A stretch of 64,000 bases of DNA from [Mycobacterium] fortunisiensis (GTDB lineage Bacteria; Actinomycetota; Actinomycetes; Mycobacteriales; Mycobacteriaceae): contig NZ_VOMB01000014.1 in the NCBI RefSeq assembly GCF_019050325.1, positions 1-64,000 of the forward strand, written 5' to 3'. Every line of letters begins with the position of its first letter. The stretch's first letter is position 1. A program made the position numbers and the translations under genes. Below, one piece after another: positions 19,781 to 29,769 of this stretch. A model generated the notes under the pieces. That model was not told the DNA's origin. It searched no databases and saw only the letters and a list, made by a program, of their open reading frames with translations.

Positions 19781-20386
19781 ATGAAAGCAGAGCCATCACC
19801 GGTTGGCAAGACCGCCGGAGCCGGGCGCCCCCGGGACCCACGTATCGACGCTGCCATATTGCAATCGACTGCGGACCTGCTTGTCGAAATCGGCTACGCG
19901 AACCTGACCATGGCAGCGGTCGCCGAGCGGGCGCAAACCACGAAAACCGCGTTGTACCGCCGGTGGTCGAGCAAGGCAGAGTTGGTGCACGAGGCCGTGT
20001 TCCCGGCCGCCGCGACCGCGTTGGCGGCGCCGGCCGGTGACATCGCGGCCGACATCAAGGCGATGATCGGCGCGGCCCGCGACGTGTTCACGAGTCCGGT
20101 GATGCGCGCGGCGCTGCCCGGACTGGTCGCCGACGTCGTCGCCGACACCGAACTGAACGCACGCGTGATGCAGCGGTTCGCCGACACGTTCGCGGTGGTG
20201 CGCAACCGGGTGATCGACGGCGTGGCCCGCGGCGAGGTGCACGCCGACGTGCACCCGGACCGGCTGGTGGAAATCATCGGCGGATCGACCATGCTGCGGA
20301 TGCTGTTGTGGCCGGAGAGCGAACTCGACGACGAGTGGGTGGCGCAGACGGCGGCAATCGTGGTGCACGGCGTCACCGTGGGTTGA
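19781..20386 (+). CDS. TetR-family regulator
   Basis: 201 aa from ATG 19781. The helix-turn-helix reads AILQSTADLLVEIGYANLTMAAVAERAQTTKTALYRRWSSKAELVHEAVF (about residues 25-74). The C-terminal part resembles the AcrR-like TetR_C_16 type (GGSTMLRMLLWPE). It is divergent from the phosphotransferase/lipocalin-like pair and is their probable regulator through the palindrome in between. Confidence 0.9.
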   Translation: MKAEPSPVGKTAGAGRPRDPRIDAAILQSTADLLVEIGYANLTMAAVAERAQTTKTALYRRWSSKAELVHEAVFPAAATALAAPAGDIAADIKAMIGAARDVFTSPVMRAALPGLVADVVADTELNARVMQRFADTFAVVRNRVIDGVARGEVHADVHPDRLVEIIGGSTMLRMLLWPESELDDEWVAQTAAIVVHGVTVG

Positions 20387-20419
20387 CATGGACCGCTGTT
20401 CAGGTTCGACACTGGTGGG

Positions 20420-21115
20420 ATGAACGCGAAAGACGTGCAACCGTTTCCCGCGAACTGGCAGACCGCGCTGGTCCTGGTGCCGCATCCCGACGACCCCGAA
20501 TACGGGATCGGCGCGGCGGTCGCCAAGTGGACTGCGGAAGGCAAGACCGTGCATTACGCGCTCGCCTGCCGGGGCGAGGCCGGGATTGCCGGCATGCCGC
20601 CCGAACAAGCCGGCCCGTTGCGGGAAAAGGAGCAGCGCCGCTCCGCCGCGATCGTCGGCGTCGACGACGTGGCGTTCTGGGACTTTCCCGACAGCAACAT
20701 CCACGACACGGCTGAGCTGCGGGCGAAGATCGCCGAGACCATCGCCACGCTGCACCCCGACGTCGTCATCACCATCTACAGCGGGCCCAGTTGGGCGCCC
20801 GGTGCACCCAACCAGCCGGACCACATCGAGTTCGCCCACGCCGTCGCGGCGGCCTTTGACGACATCTCAGGCAGCCTCACCGATGTTCCTCGCTGGCTCT
20901 TCGAGAACGGGCCGGAGCCCACGCACTGTGAGGCCGTCGACGGCTATACCGAGGCAGCGGTGAATTCTCTTGCCGCCCATGAGGCGTACCTGTCCGTGCT
21001 GGACCCGGGCACTCCCGTCGTCGAGCAGGCGCGCCGGCAGGTGGAAATGGTCACCCCCGCCGTCCGGGATCTCGGTGAGCGAACAGTCGGGTTCATTCTG
21101 AAGCGGCCGCGCTGA
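20420..21115 (+). CDS. PIG-L family deacetylase
   Basis: 231 aa. The zinc motif PHPDDPEYG (H22, D24-D25) and the later His region PDHIEFAHA are present, with GEAGIAG near the N-terminus. This LmbE/PIG-L fold includes the mycothiol enzymes MshB and Mca. It deacetylates N-acetylglucosamine-type or amide substrates. It is shorter than MshB and does not look like MshB or Mca. It follows the TetR gene by 33 bp and may share its promoter. Confidence 0.88.
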   Translation: MNAKDVQPFPANWQTALVLVPHPDDPEYGIGAAVAKWTAEGKTVHYALACRGEAGIAGMPPEQAGPLREKEQRRSAAIVGVDDVAFWDFPDSNIHDTAELRAKIAETIATLHPDVVITIYSGPSWAPGAPNQPDHIEFAHAVAAAFDDISGSLTDVPRWLFENGPEPTHCEAVDGYTEAAVNSLAAHEAYLSVLDPGTPVVEQARRQVEMVTPAVRDLGERTVGFILKRPR

Positions 21116-21133
21116 ACGCATCTGGCCTGCGCC

Positions 21134-21139
21134 TACCAT
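21134..21139 (+). promoter_or_regulatory. -10 box of a probably leaderless gene
   Basis: TACCAT lies 7 nt before the GTG at 21147. No Shine-Dalgarno sequence precedes that start. Confidence 0.5.
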
Positions 21140-21146
21140 CGCAGCT

Positions 21147-22187
21147 GTGCGTGCTGTGAGGTATTCCGAGGTTGGCGTCCTTCCTGCCGTGGTCGACGTC
21201 GCCGCACCCGACTGTCCGGCCGACGGGGTGGTCGTCGACGTTGCGGCCACCGGGATCTGTCGATCGGACTGGCATGCCTGGCGGGGGCACGATCCGGTGG
21301 CGCTCCCGATCATCCCTGGGCACGAGTTCGCCGGCACCATCGCGGCGGTCGGTGCCGAGGTGTCGGGCTGGCAGGTGGGGGACCGCGTCACCGCGCCCTT
21401 CGTGCTCGGCTGTGGCAGGTGCGAGTTCTGCCGCACCGGCGACGCCCAGGTGTGCCCTGACCAGCTGCAGCCAGGGTTCACGATCCCGGGATCGTTCGCG
21501 CAGCAGGTGGCGGTGCCGCGGGCCCGGACCAACCTCGTCCGGCTGCCCGATACGGTCTCCTTCGCGGCGGCGGCCGCCCTCGGGTGCCGGTTCGCCACGT
21601 CGTTCCGTGCCGTGGTGGCCCACGGCGACGTGCAGCCCGGTCAGTGGGTGACCGTGTATGGCTGCGGTGGAGTGGGCCTGTCGGCGGTGATGATCGCGAA
21701 AGCGTTTGGCGCCAAGGTCGTTGCGGTCGACGTGAACGACGACGCGCTCGCGGCAGCGCGTGGAGCCGGTGCCGACGTGCTGATCAACAGTGTCGAGATC
21801 GCCGATGTGGCAACAGAAGTCAGGGAGCGCACCGGCGGCGGAGGGCATATCGGGATCGACGCCATCGGTGATCCCGCGCTCGCCGCGTCTTCGGTGTCGG
21901 CGCTGCGCCGGCGCGGACGGCACATTCAGGTCGGTCTGTTGCTCGGCGATGCGGCGCGCACGTCGTTCCCGATGGATCGGGTGATCGCCCACGAACTTTC
22001 GATCCTGGGCTCCCACGGGATGCCCGCGGTCGACTATCCCGCGATGCTCGACCGCATTGCCGCCGGGGCGTTGGACCCGGAACGCCTAGTGACACGCCGG
22101 ATATCGCTGGACGACGCCCCTGCGGCACTCGCGGGGATGGATACCCCCACCGCCGGCATGACGATCATCGAGGTCGGCCCGGCGTGA
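21147..22187 (+). CDS. Zinc-dependent alcohol dehydrogenase (MDR family)
   Basis: 346 aa from GTG. Catalytic zinc ligands C38 and H59-E60 (GHEFAG), structural zinc cysteines C89, C92, C95 and C103, and the cofactor motif YGCGGVGLS are present. The substrate-binding and linker features (GFTIPGSFAQQVAVP, GCRFATSFRAV) fit the broad alcohol/sorbitol dehydrogenase-like group; the exact alcohol is unknown. It ends 20 bp from the convergent enoyl-CoA hydratase gene. Confidence 0.9.
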   Translation: MRAVRYSEVGVLPAVVDVAAPDCPADGVVVDVAATGICRSDWHAWRGHDPVALPIIPGHEFAGTIAAVGAEVSGWQVGDRVTAPFVLGCGRCEFCRTGDAQVCPDQLQPGFTIPGSFAQQVAVPRARTNLVRLPDTVSFAAAAALGCRFATSFRAVVAHGDVQPGQWVTVYGCGGVGLSAVMIAKAFGAKVVAVDVNDDALAAARGAGADVLINSVEIADVATEVRERTGGGGHIGIDAIGDPALAASSVSALRRRGRHIQVGLLLGDAARTSFPMDRVIAHELSILGSHGMPAVDYPAMLDRIAAGALDPERLVTRRISLDDAPAALAGMDTPTAGMTIIEVGPA

Positions 22188-22207
22188 AAGACGGTGATGC
22201 CGTCGCC

Positions 22208-22975
22208 TCAGTGCTCGATCTGGGAGTGATTACGTTGGGACACAGCGCGATAACGATCACCTAGGCCGTCGAAATCCCGCTCCTGCGCACCTGCGATGGC
22301 CTGCTCGGCATCCAGTGCCGGGCCGATCAGGGGCGCGCTGCCACGGAGGTAGATCTCCTTGAGGCCGGCCATGGTCGGTGCCGGCACCTCGGCGATCTGG
22401 CCGGCCAGCTCCAGCGCCCGGGGCAGCAGTCGGTCGTGCGGCACCACTTCGGTCACGAGACCCAGGCGTTCGGCTCGCGCGGCGTCGACGACTTCGCCGG
22501 TCATCGACAGCCGCCGCGCCATGGCGGCACCGACCACGTGGGGTAGCCGCGCCGTCATGCCGCCGCCGGGCAGGATCCCCACCCGGGCATGCGTGTCGGC
22601 GAACACCGCGCGGTCCGAGGCGATCAGGAAGTCGCAACCCAGGGCCATCTCCAAGCCACCGGTGAACGTCGCACCGTTGATCGCCCCGATGATCGGGGTG
22701 CGCAGCTCTCCGGTCTTGGTGATGCAGTTGTGCGACTGGAACTTCTCGAAATAATCCATGCCGAGCGACTGGGCTTCTTTGAGGTCGATACCGGCGCAAA
22801 ACGCGGGGTCGGCCCCGGTCAGCACGATGACCCGGACCGCCTCGTCGACATCGGCGGCGTCCAGTGCCGCATACAGTTCCTCGATCAGTTCACGGCCCAG
22901 GGCGTTCCGCGACTCGGGCCGGTTGAGGGTGAGCACGCGGACGGCGCCGTGCTCGGCGGTGCGGACGGTGGTCAT
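22208..22975 (-). CDS. Enoyl-CoA hydratase/isomerase family protein
   Basis: 255 aa crotonase. The oxyanion-hole segments AFCAGIDLKEA and NGATFTGGLEMALGCDFLIAS and the motif GILPGGGMTARLPHVVG are visible. The usual second catalytic Glu position of hydratases is not obvious, so isomerase or another crotonase activity is possible. It starts 13 bp after the end of nuoN on the same strand and probably rides on the nuo transcript, although it has no known link to complex I. Confidence 0.88.
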   Translation of the reverse strand: MTTVRTAEHGAVRVLTLNRPESRNALGRELIEELYAALDAADVDEAVRVIVLTGADPAFCAGIDLKEAQSLGMDYFEKFQSHNCITKTGELRTPIIGAINGATFTGGLEMALGCDFLIASDRAVFADTHARVGILPGGGMTARLPHVVGAAMARRLSMTGEVVDAARAERLGLVTEVVPHDRLLPRALELAGQIAEVPAPTMAGLKEIYLRGSAPLIGPALDAEQAIAGAQERDFDGLGDRYRAVSQRNHSQIEH

Positions 22976-22988
22976 TGCCGCAGCTTAG

Positions 22989-24554
22989 TCAGCGCAGGAA
23001 CACTGCGGCGTTGTTGGCCAGATCCAGCAGCGGCTGCGGCAATGCGCCGAGTGCGAACGTCACTGCCGCGGTGATCGTCACGACGGTGGCGGTCAGCCCG
23101 CTGGGGATGACGACCTCGGGTGCGTCCTCGGGTGGTTCGGTGAAGAACATCAGCACGATCACCCGAACATAGAAGTACGCCGCCACGGCACTGGCGATGA
23201 CACCGACGACGACCAGCGGCATCGCACCGCCTTCGCCAGCGGCCTTGAAGACCGCGAACTTACCGACGAACCCGCTGGTCAGCGGGATCCCGGCGAACGC
23301 CAGCAGGAACAGTGAAAACACCAGCCCGACAACCGGATAGCGACGGCCCAGGCCCGCCCACTGTGTCATCGCGGTGGCCTCCTCGCCGGCGATATTGCGC
23401 ACCAGGCCGACCACCGCGAACGCCCCGACGGTGCTGAATCCGTAAGCGAAAAGGTAAAACAGCGTCGAGGACACCCCGGCCGGGTTGGCGGCGATCACGC
23501 CGGTCAGGATGAACCCGGAGTGCGCCACCGCCGAATAGGCAAGCATGCGTTTGACGTCGGTCTGGGTGACCGCCAGGAGGGTGCCGAGCACCATGGTCAG
23601 GATCGCGATGGCCCACAGGACGGGCCGCCAATCGTCGCGTAGCTGCGGGACCGCCACGTAGAAGATGCGCAGCATCGCCCCAAACGCGGCGATCTTCGTG
23701 CCTGCTGCCATGAAAGCGGTGATCGCGGTCGGTGCGCCCTGGTAAACATCGGGGATCCACGAATGGAACGGCACGGCACCGACTTTGAACAACACGCCGA
23801 CCAGGAGCAGGGCGATGCCGATCAATGCCAACGGGGTGTTGGGGCTGCGGGTGGCCACCGCGTCGGCGATGCCGGTGAGGTCCAGGGTGCCGGCGTAGCC
23901 GTAGAGCATGGCCGCCCCGTACAGGAAGAACGCCGACGAGAAAGCGCCCAACAGAAAGTATTTCAACGATGCTTCGTGTGACAGCAGCCGACGGTGACGG
24001 GCCAACCCGCACAGCAGATACAGCGGCAGGGACAGTACCTCCAGTGCGATGAACATGGTCAGCAGATCGTCGGCGGCGCCGAACAACAGCATGCCGCCGA
24101 TGGCGAACATGGTCAGTGGAAAGACTTCGGTCTGCATCACGCCGGTCTTGGTGGCCAACTGCTCGGCGACGCTGCCCGCGGCTGCGGACGCCTGCGGGGT
24201 GAAGCCGTCCAGACCGCGGGTGGCGCCGACCGTTTCGGTCGCGGGCCGGCGCTCGGCGATCAGCAGGATGCCCAACAGGCCCACCAACGCAATGGTGCCC
24301 TGCAGGAACAGTGCGGGCGCGTCGAGAACCACCGCGCCCAGCACCGCGGGCCTGCCGGGCGTGCCGTGCAGCTCTCGGGCCAGCAGAACCACCGCGACCA
24401 CCGCGGCGCCCAACGCGCCCAGTGCCAGCGTGACCTGTATCCGATAGCGGGCGGCCCGGGGCAGGAACGCCTCGACCAGAACGCCGGCCACCGCGGCCCC
24501 GAACACGATCAGCATGGGCGAGAGGAGGCCGTACTCGATGCTGGGTGTGACCAT
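22989..24554 (-). CDS. nuoN: NADH dehydrogenase I subunit N
   Basis: 521 aa, about 14 TM helices, an antiporter-like proton-pumping subunit of complex I. Family motifs VGAVPFHSWIPDVYQGAP, KIAAFGAMLR and TQTDVKRMLAYSAVAHSGFILTGV carry the conserved Lys and His residues of the half-channels. It is the last nuo gene; its ATG lies 1 nt after the nuoM stop. Confidence 0.97.
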   Translation of the reverse strand: MVTPSIEYGLLSPMLIVFGAAVAGVLVEAFLPRAARYRIQVTLALGALGAAVVAVVLLARELHGTPGRPAVLGAVVLDAPALFLQGTIALVGLLGILLIAERRPATETVGATRGLDGFTPQASAAAGSVAEQLATKTGVMQTEVFPLTMFAIGGMLLFGAADDLLTMFIALEVLSLPLYLLCGLARHRRLLSHEASLKYFLLGAFSSAFFLYGAAMLYGYAGTLDLTGIADAVATRSPNTPLALIGIALLLVGVLFKVGAVPFHSWIPDVYQGAPTAITAFMAAGTKIAAFGAMLRIFYVAVPQLRDDWRPVLWAIAILTMVLGTLLAVTQTDVKRMLAYSAVAHSGFILTGVIAANPAGVSSTLFYLFAYGFSTVGAFAVVGLVRNIAGEEATAMTQWAGLGRRYPVVGLVFSLFLLAFAGIPLTSGFVGKFAVFKAAGEGGAMPLVVVGVIASAVAAYFYVRVIVLMFFTEPPEDAPEVVIPSGLTATVVTITAAVTFALGALPQPLLDLANNAAVFLR

Positions 24555-24555
24555 G

Positions 24556-26175
24556 TCAGCGGACCCCTTCTGCCAGCTTCGGCAGCACCGTCGGCGGGGG
24601 ATCGGTCTGGCCGATGGTGACCAGGGTGTGCTGCACCGCCGGGTTGATCACATCCAGCGCCGGCTTGGGATAAATGCCCAGCACCAGCAGCAGCGCGATC
24701 AGCGGTACGACGACGGCCAATTCGCGCGGTACCAGATCACGTACCTGGTGCTCGCCGTCGGCGAGGCCCTCGGGCACCGGACCGGTCATCATCCGTTGAT
24801 ACATCCACAGGATGTAGACCGCGGACAGCACCAGGGCGGTGGCGGCGAACACCGCGGCCACCGGGTAGCGGGTGAATGTACCGATGAGCACCAGGAATTC
24901 ACTGATGAACGGGGCCAGGCCCGGTAGTGACAGCGTCGCCAAGCCGGCCACCAGGAATGTGCCGGCCAGTACCGGGGCCACCTTCTGCACCCCGCCGTAC
25001 GCATCGATCAGCCGCGTGCCGCGTCGCGACACCAGGAACCCGGCGATGAGGAACAGTGCGGCCGTGGAGATCCCATGGTTGATCATGTAGAGAGTCGAAC
25101 CGGACTGACCCTGGCTGGTCATCACGAAGATGCCCAGGATGATGAAACCGAAATGCGAGATCGACGTGTAGGCGATCAGGCGCATCACATCGGTCTGGCC
25201 GATCGCCAGGACGGCTCCGTAGACGATGCCGACCGCGGCAAGGGTGATGATCAGCGGACGGAAATACGTTGAGGCATCGGGGAACAACGGCAGGCAATAG
25301 CGCAGCATCCCGAACGTGCCGACCTTGTCCATGACCGCCATCATCAGTACCGCGCTGGCCGGGGTGGCCTGCACCGCGGCGCCGGGCAGCCATCGGTGGA
25401 ACGGCCACAGCGGGGCCTTGACCGCGAATGCGAACATGAACCCGAGGAACAGTAAGTTCGCCACCGTCGGGTTGATGACGAACTCACCGTTCGACAGCGC
25501 GGTGACGATCGCCCGGAAGTCAAAGGTGCCCGGGGCTGAATTGTCGGCCCCGCCGACGGCCTCGAACGCGTCCCTGCCTGCGGTGACCACGTACAGGCCG
25601 ATCACCGCGGCCAGCATGACCAGCCCGCCGAACAGGTTGTACAGCAGGAACTTCACCGCTGCTCTGGACGCTTGCGCTCGATGCCGTCCGAACCCGCCGA
25701 TCAGGAAGTACATCGGGATCAACATCGCCTCGAAGAACACGTAGAACAGCAGGATGTCCAGGGCCACCAGGGACATGAACACCATGCCTTCGACGGCCAG
25801 CGTCAAGGCCAGGTAGGCCTGCACTCCGCGGCCACCGAGCCCGGTCTGATGGGCGGCGTCGTTCCAGCCCGCGACGATCAACAGCGGCAGCAGGACCGCG
25901 GTGAGCACCACGAGCGCCAGCGCGATGCCGTCGACCCCGAGGATGTACCCGGTACCGAATGACGGGATCCAGCGGTGCGATTCGACGAACTGATACTGCT
26001 CACCGGCGGGATCGAAGCTGACGGCGATCACCGCGGTCAGACCCAGGGCTGCCAGTGAGATAACCAGGGCCAGCCACTTGGCCAGCGCCCGTTGGCCGGC
26101 CGGAAGCAACATCACCACGGCGGCCCCCACCATCGGGGTGGCCCACAGCGCGGTCAGCCACGGAAATGAGCTCAC
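24556..26175 (-). CDS. nuoM: NADH dehydrogenase I subunit M
   Basis: 539 aa from GTG 26175, which overlaps the nuoL stop (GTGA). GTG 26178 is a one-codon-longer alternative. It is an antiporter-like membrane subunit; motifs [51 protein letters not shown] and [13 protein letters not shown] match mycobacterial NuoM. Confidence 0.97.
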   Translation of the reverse strand: MSSFPWLTALWATPMVGAAVVMLLPAGQRALAKWLALVISLAALGLTAVIAVSFDPAGEQYQFVESHRWIPSFGTGYILGVDGIALALVVLTAVLLPLLIVAGWNDAAHQTGLGGRGVQAYLALTLAVEGMVFMSLVALDILLFYVFFEAMLIPMYFLIGGFGRHRAQASRAAVKFLLYNLFGGLVMLAAVIGLYVVTAGRDAFEAVGGADNSAPGTFDFRAIVTALSNGEFVINPTVANLLFLGFMFAFAVKAPLWPFHRWLPGAAVQATPASAVLMMAVMDKVGTFGMLRYCLPLFPDASTYFRPLIITLAAVGIVYGAVLAIGQTDVMRLIAYTSISHFGFIILGIFVMTSQGQSGSTLYMINHGISTAALFLIAGFLVSRRGTRLIDAYGGVQKVAPVLAGTFLVAGLATLSLPGLAPFISEFLVLIGTFTRYPVAAVFAATALVLSAVYILWMYQRMMTGPVPEGLADGEHQVRDLVPRELAVVVPLIALLLVLGIYPKPALDVINPAVQHTLVTIGQTDPPPTVLPKLAEGVR

Positions 26176-28118
26176 CACAGTCGCACCGCCAGGATCGCTG
26201 CGACCACGAGAGCCGCTCCGCCCAGCATCGACAGCGCATACGAACGGGCGTAACCGGTCTGCAACTGGCGCAGCCCATCCGATGTTCGACGCACCAGGGC
26301 CGCCAGTCCACCGGCGGTGCCGTCGACCACTTTGTCGTCGACGGCAACCAGGGCTGCGGTCAAGGTCTGGCCACCCCGCATGAATACCGCCTCGTTGAAT
26401 GCGTCGCCGTACAGATCGCGGCGGGCCGCCGTCGTGAGTGCCGATCCGTCGGGCACATCGTCCGGGACCGGCCGTTGCCCATACATCCGGTACGCCACCG
26501 CGATACCGACCGCCACGACCGCCAGCACCACCACGGTCACCACCCACGCCGGAATCGAGTGGTGTGCTTCATGGGTGCCGACGACGGGTTCGAGCCAGTG
26601 CGACAACGTGCCGCCGATTGCCAGCGCACCGCCGGAGACCACCGAGCCGATCGCCAGCAGGATCATCGGCCAGGTCATCACGGCCGGGGCCTCGTGCGGA
26701 TGAGCTATCGCCTTCCCCGTCGCTTCGCTCGCCCCAGCGTCGGGTGCCCAACGCTTTTCGCCGAAGAACGTCATCAGCATCACCCGGGTCATGTAGAACG
26801 CGGTGATCCCGGCACCCAGGATCGCGGCCCCGCCGAGGATCACCCCGCGCAGCCCGCCGGCGCCCAGGGCCGCCTCGATGATGCTGTCTTTGGAGAAGAA
26901 GCCCGCCAGCGGCGGGACCCCGATGATGGCCAGGTAGCCGAGCCCGAACGTGGCGAACGTGATCGGCAGGGCCTTGCGCAGTCCGCCGTAGCGCCGCATG
27001 TTCACCTCGTCGTTCATGGCGTGCATCACCGACCCGGCACCGAGGAACAACCCGGCCTTGAAGAAGCCGTGGGTGAGCAGGTGCATGATGGCGAAGGCAT
27101 AGCCGGCCGGCCCGAGCCCGGCGGCCAGCACCATGTAGCCGATCTGGCTCATCGTGGAGGCGGCCAACGCCTTCTTGATGTCGTCTTTGGCGCACCCGAT
27201 GATCGCGCCGAACAGCAGGGTCACTGCGCCGACGATGACCACACCGGTCTGGGCGCCGGGCGCCAGGTCGAAGATCGGTCCCGACCGGACGATCAGATAG
27301 ACGCCGGCGGTGACCATGGTGGCGGCGTGGATCAGGGCCGACACCGGCGTCGGGCCCTCCATCGCGTCACCGAGCCAGGACTGCAGCGGCACCTGAGCCG
27401 ATTTACCGCAGGCACCCAACAGCAGCAGCAGACCGATCGCGGTGAGGCTGGCTTCGCTCAAAGCCGGTGCGGCACTGAACACCCCGGCGAACGAGATCGA
27501 TCCGATGGTGGCGAACATGATCATCAGTGCGATGGCCAGGCCCATGTCGCCGACCCGGTTGACGACGAACGCCTTCTTGGCCGCGGCGGCGGCCGACGGT
27601 TTGTGCGACCAGAACCCGATCAGCAGATACGAGGCCAGGCCCACCCCTTCCCAGCCGGCGTACAGGCCGAGGTAGTTGTCGGCGAGTACCAGCAGCAGCA
27701 TCGCCGCAAGGAACAGGTTCAAATACGCGAAGAAAAGCCGACGACTCGGACCTGTGTCTTCGGGTCGCTCCGCAAGCTGCGCTCCCGGAGCCATGTACCC
27801 GATCGAGTAGATGTGAATCAACGAGCCCACGCCGGTGATCAACAGTACGAAACACACCGACAGCTGGTCCAACTGCAAACCGAAATCGACCTGCAGGCCG
27901 CCGACCGGCACCCAGGAGAACAGCAACTCGGAAATCGTGCGGTGTTCGGCGCTGCGGCCGAGCATCTCGACGAACAACACCAGTCCGACGGCGAAGGAAC
28001 CCAGCGCGGTCGCGCAACCCAGCAGGTGTCCCCAACGGTCCGCACGCCGCCCGGCGAGCAGCAGTATCGCCGCACCGGTGGCCGGCAGGTCGATCAGCAA
28101 CCACACAGGAATCGTCAT
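26172..28118 (-). CDS. nuoL: NADH dehydrogenase I subunit L
   Basis: 648 aa, the largest antiporter-like subunit, with the long lateral helix region at the C-terminus. Motifs [62 protein letters not shown] and [19 protein letters not shown] are intact. Two hydrophilic loops contain low-conservation stretches ([18 protein letters not shown], about 27740-27795, and [10 protein letters not shown], about 26705-26745) encoded by DNA resembling the genome's REP-like repeats. They look like tolerated in-frame insertions. Confidence 0.97.
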   Translation of the reverse strand: MTIPVWLLIDLPATGAAILLLAGRRADRWGHLLGCATALGSFAVGLVLFVEMLGRSAEHRTISELLFSWVPVGGLQVDFGLQLDQLSVCFVLLITGVGSLIHIYSIGYMAPGAQLAERPEDTGPSRRLFFAYLNLFLAAMLLLVLADNYLGLYAGWEGVGLASYLLIGFWSHKPSAAAAAKKAFVVNRVGDMGLAIALMIMFATIGSISFAGVFSAAPALSEASLTAIGLLLLLGACGKSAQVPLQSWLGDAMEGPTPVSALIHAATMVTAGVYLIVRSGPIFDLAPGAQTGVVIVGAVTLLFGAIIGCAKDDIKKALAASTMSQIGYMVLAAGLGPAGYAFAIMHLLTHGFFKAGLFLGAGSVMHAMNDEVNMRRYGGLRKALPITFATFGLGYLAIIGVPPLAGFFSKDSIIEAALGAGGLRGVILGGAAILGAGITAFYMTRVMLMTFFGEKRWAPDAGASEATGKAIAHPHEAPAVMTWPMILLAIGSVVSGGALAIGGTLSHWLEPVVGTHEAHHSIPAWVVTVVVLAVVAVGIAVAYRMYGQRPVPDDVPDGSALTTAARRDLYGDAFNEAVFMRGGQTLTAALVAVDDKVVDGTAGGLAALVRRTSDGLRQLQTGYARSYALSMLGGAALVVAAILAVRLW

Positions 28119-28125
28119 GTTGCCC

Positions 28126-28425
28126 TTAGTGCTTCAGCAGACTGGCGTCATCGACCGAGGCCGAATGGCGGGTGCGGAAGATCGTCATGATGATGGCCAG
28201 GCCGACGACCACCTCGCAGGCCGCAACAACCATGGTGAAAAACGCCACCACCTGGCCGTCGAGCTGGCCGTGCATCCGGGAGAACGCCACAAAGGCGAGG
28301 TTGGCCGCGTTGAGCATGAGCTCGACGCACATGAACATCACGATGGCGTTGCGCCGCAGCAGAACCCCGGCCGCACCGATCGTGAACAACAGGGCCGACA
28401 GGTACAGATAGTTGTCGGGATTCAC
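28126..28425 (-). CDS. nuoK: NADH dehydrogenase I subunit K
   Basis: 99 aa, exactly the M. tuberculosis length, from GTG 28425 ([10 protein letters not shown]), 1 nt after the nuoJ stop. Three TM helices are visible; the conserved membrane Glu lies in [19 protein letters not shown]. It is part of the proton channel next to the quinone site. The C-terminus [12 protein letters not shown] is typical of the genus. Confidence 0.97.
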   Translation of the reverse strand: MNPDNYLYLSALLFTIGAAGVLLRRNAIVMFMCVELMLNAANLAFVAFSRMHGQLDGQVVAFFTMVVAACEVVVGLAIIMTIFRTRHSASVDDASLLKH

Positions 28426-28426
28426 G

Positions 28427-29239
28427 TCACCCCTCTCCGTTCGCCGAGTTACTGATCGGGCGCTGCGGCAGGATCGCGCTGACCGACAGCGTCGCATCCG
28501 AGCCGTCGGGAAGCCGGGCCGGGACGTCGACGGCGTTGTGCCGGGCGTAGACCCCCGGATTCGGCAGCGGTGTCGGATGCCCGCCGGCCTGGAACCGTTC
28601 CTCGGCCAGTTCCCGCTGGGTCTTGCGGTGCTCGAAGCGTTCCCGGTGGGCCAGCACCATCGCGCCCAGCGCCGCCGTGATCAGCAAGGTGCTGGTCAGC
28701 TCGAACGCCCACAGGTAGCGGGTGAAGATCAATGCGGCCAGGCCCTCGACATTGCCGCCACTGTTGGCCGCAGCCAGGCCAGTGAAGCCGTTCACCGATA
28801 CCGTGCCGATCCCGGCGATCAGCAGGATCCCGAACCCGACGCCCACGGCCAGCGCTGCAAGCCGTTGCCCGCGTAGGGTTTCGGTGAACGATTCGGTGAG
28901 GTCGACGCCGATGAGCATGAGCACGAACAGGAACAGCATCATCACCGCGCCGGTGTACACCACCACCTGGACCACGCCGAGGAACAGGGCGTCCTGGGCG
29001 ATGTAGAGCACGGCCAGCGAGATCATCGTGCAGGCCAGAAACACTGCCGAGTACACCGCTTTGGGTGCCGCAACCACGCCGATGGCGCCGAGCACCGCGA
29101 CGGTGCCGAGAATCCAGAACAACACCGCCTCGGCTGTCGAGGTGTGCGGCGCCGTTTCCGCGGCGAGCCGCGTCATGTGCCCCGCGGCGAGCCGCGTCAT
29201 GTGCCCCGCGGCCAGCAGCACCAGGTGGTCCGGGGTCAC
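28427..29239 (-). CDS. nuoJ: NADH dehydrogenase I subunit J
   Basis: 270 aa from GTG 29239, overlapping the nuoI stop (GTGA). Five TM helices; [30 protein letters not shown] is the highly conserved TM3 region with the pi-bulge. The C-terminal extension [28 protein letters not shown] is typical of mycobacteria. The N-terminus is odd: AAGHMTRL is repeated twice in tandem because a 24-bp unit is duplicated (29161-29208). The duplication keeps frame and adds an internal ATG. Confidence 0.96.
   Translation of the reverse strand: MTPDHLVLLAAGHMTRLAAGHMTRLAAETAPHTSTAEAVLFWILGTVAVLGAIGVVAAPKAVYSAVFLACTMISLAVLYIAQDALFLGVVQVVVYTGAVMMLFLFVLMLIGVDLTESFTETLRGQRLAALAVGVGFGILLIAGIGTVSVNGFTGLAAANSGGNVEGLAALIFTRYLWAFELTSTLLITAALGAMVLAHRERFEHRKTQRELAEERFQAGGHPTPLPNPGVYARHNAVDVPARLPDGSDATLSVSAILPQRPISNSANGEG
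29161..29208. repeat. Two perfect tandem copies of a 24-bp unit inside nuoJ
   Basis: 29161-29184 and 29185-29208 are identical. They encode an 8-residue in-frame repeat (AAGHMTRL) just after the nuoJ start. A degenerate beginning of a third copy follows. Copy number could vary between strains. Confidence 0.9.
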
Positions 29240-29769
29240 CGGGCCTCCTGGCGCAGCGGCTTGACCCGGCCGAGGTAGTAGTCGTCGTCGGTGCTGCCCG
29301 GCGCCATGTCATGTGGCGGTGCCTGCATCCCGGGTTGCAGTGGGGCCAACAGTTTGTCCTTGCCCCAGATCAGGTCCGCGCGGTTGTCGTCGGCCATCTC
29401 GTACTCGTTGGTCATGGTCAGCGCTCGGGTCGGACAGGCCTCGATGCACAATCCGCAACCGATACAGCGCAGATAGTTGATCTGATAGACCTGACCGTAG
29501 CGCTCGCCCGGCGAGAAGCGTTCGGCGGCGGTGTTGTCGGCGCCCTCGACGTAGATGGCGTCGGCCGGGCAGGCCCAGGCGCACAATTCGCAGCCGATGC
29601 ACTTTTCCAGGCCGTCGGGGTAGCGGTTGAGTTGATGCCGGCCGTGATAGCGCGGCGCGACCGGGCCGGGTTTCTCCGGATACTGTTCGGTGAGTGGCTT
29701 CTTGAACATCGCCCCGAACGTGACCGCGAACCCGGCCAGGGCGTCGAAGAACTTGGGTTTCTTAGACAT
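29236..29769 (-). CDS. nuoI: NADH dehydrogenase I subunit I (two 4Fe-4S clusters)
   Basis: 177 aa from ATG 29769. Two ferredoxin motifs, [12 protein letters not shown] and [12 protein letters not shown], bind clusters N6a and N6b that carry electrons toward NuoB. The start overlaps the nuoH end by 8 nt. The C-terminus is extended as in other actinobacteria. Confidence 0.97.
   Translation of the reverse strand: MSKKPKFFDALAGFAVTFGAMFKKPLTEQYPEKPGPVAPRYHGRHQLNRYPDGLEKCIGCELCAWACPADAIYVEGADNTAAERFSPGERYGQVYQINYLRCIGCGLCIEACPTRALTMTNEYEMADDNRADLIWGKDKLLAPLQPGMQAPPHDMAPGSTDDDYYLGRVKPLRQEAR

Noticed and set aside
26166..28190. 674-codon plus-strand frame opposite nuoL
   Set aside because: Longer than nuoL itself, but composition is shadow-like and nuoL is fully conserved on the minus strand.
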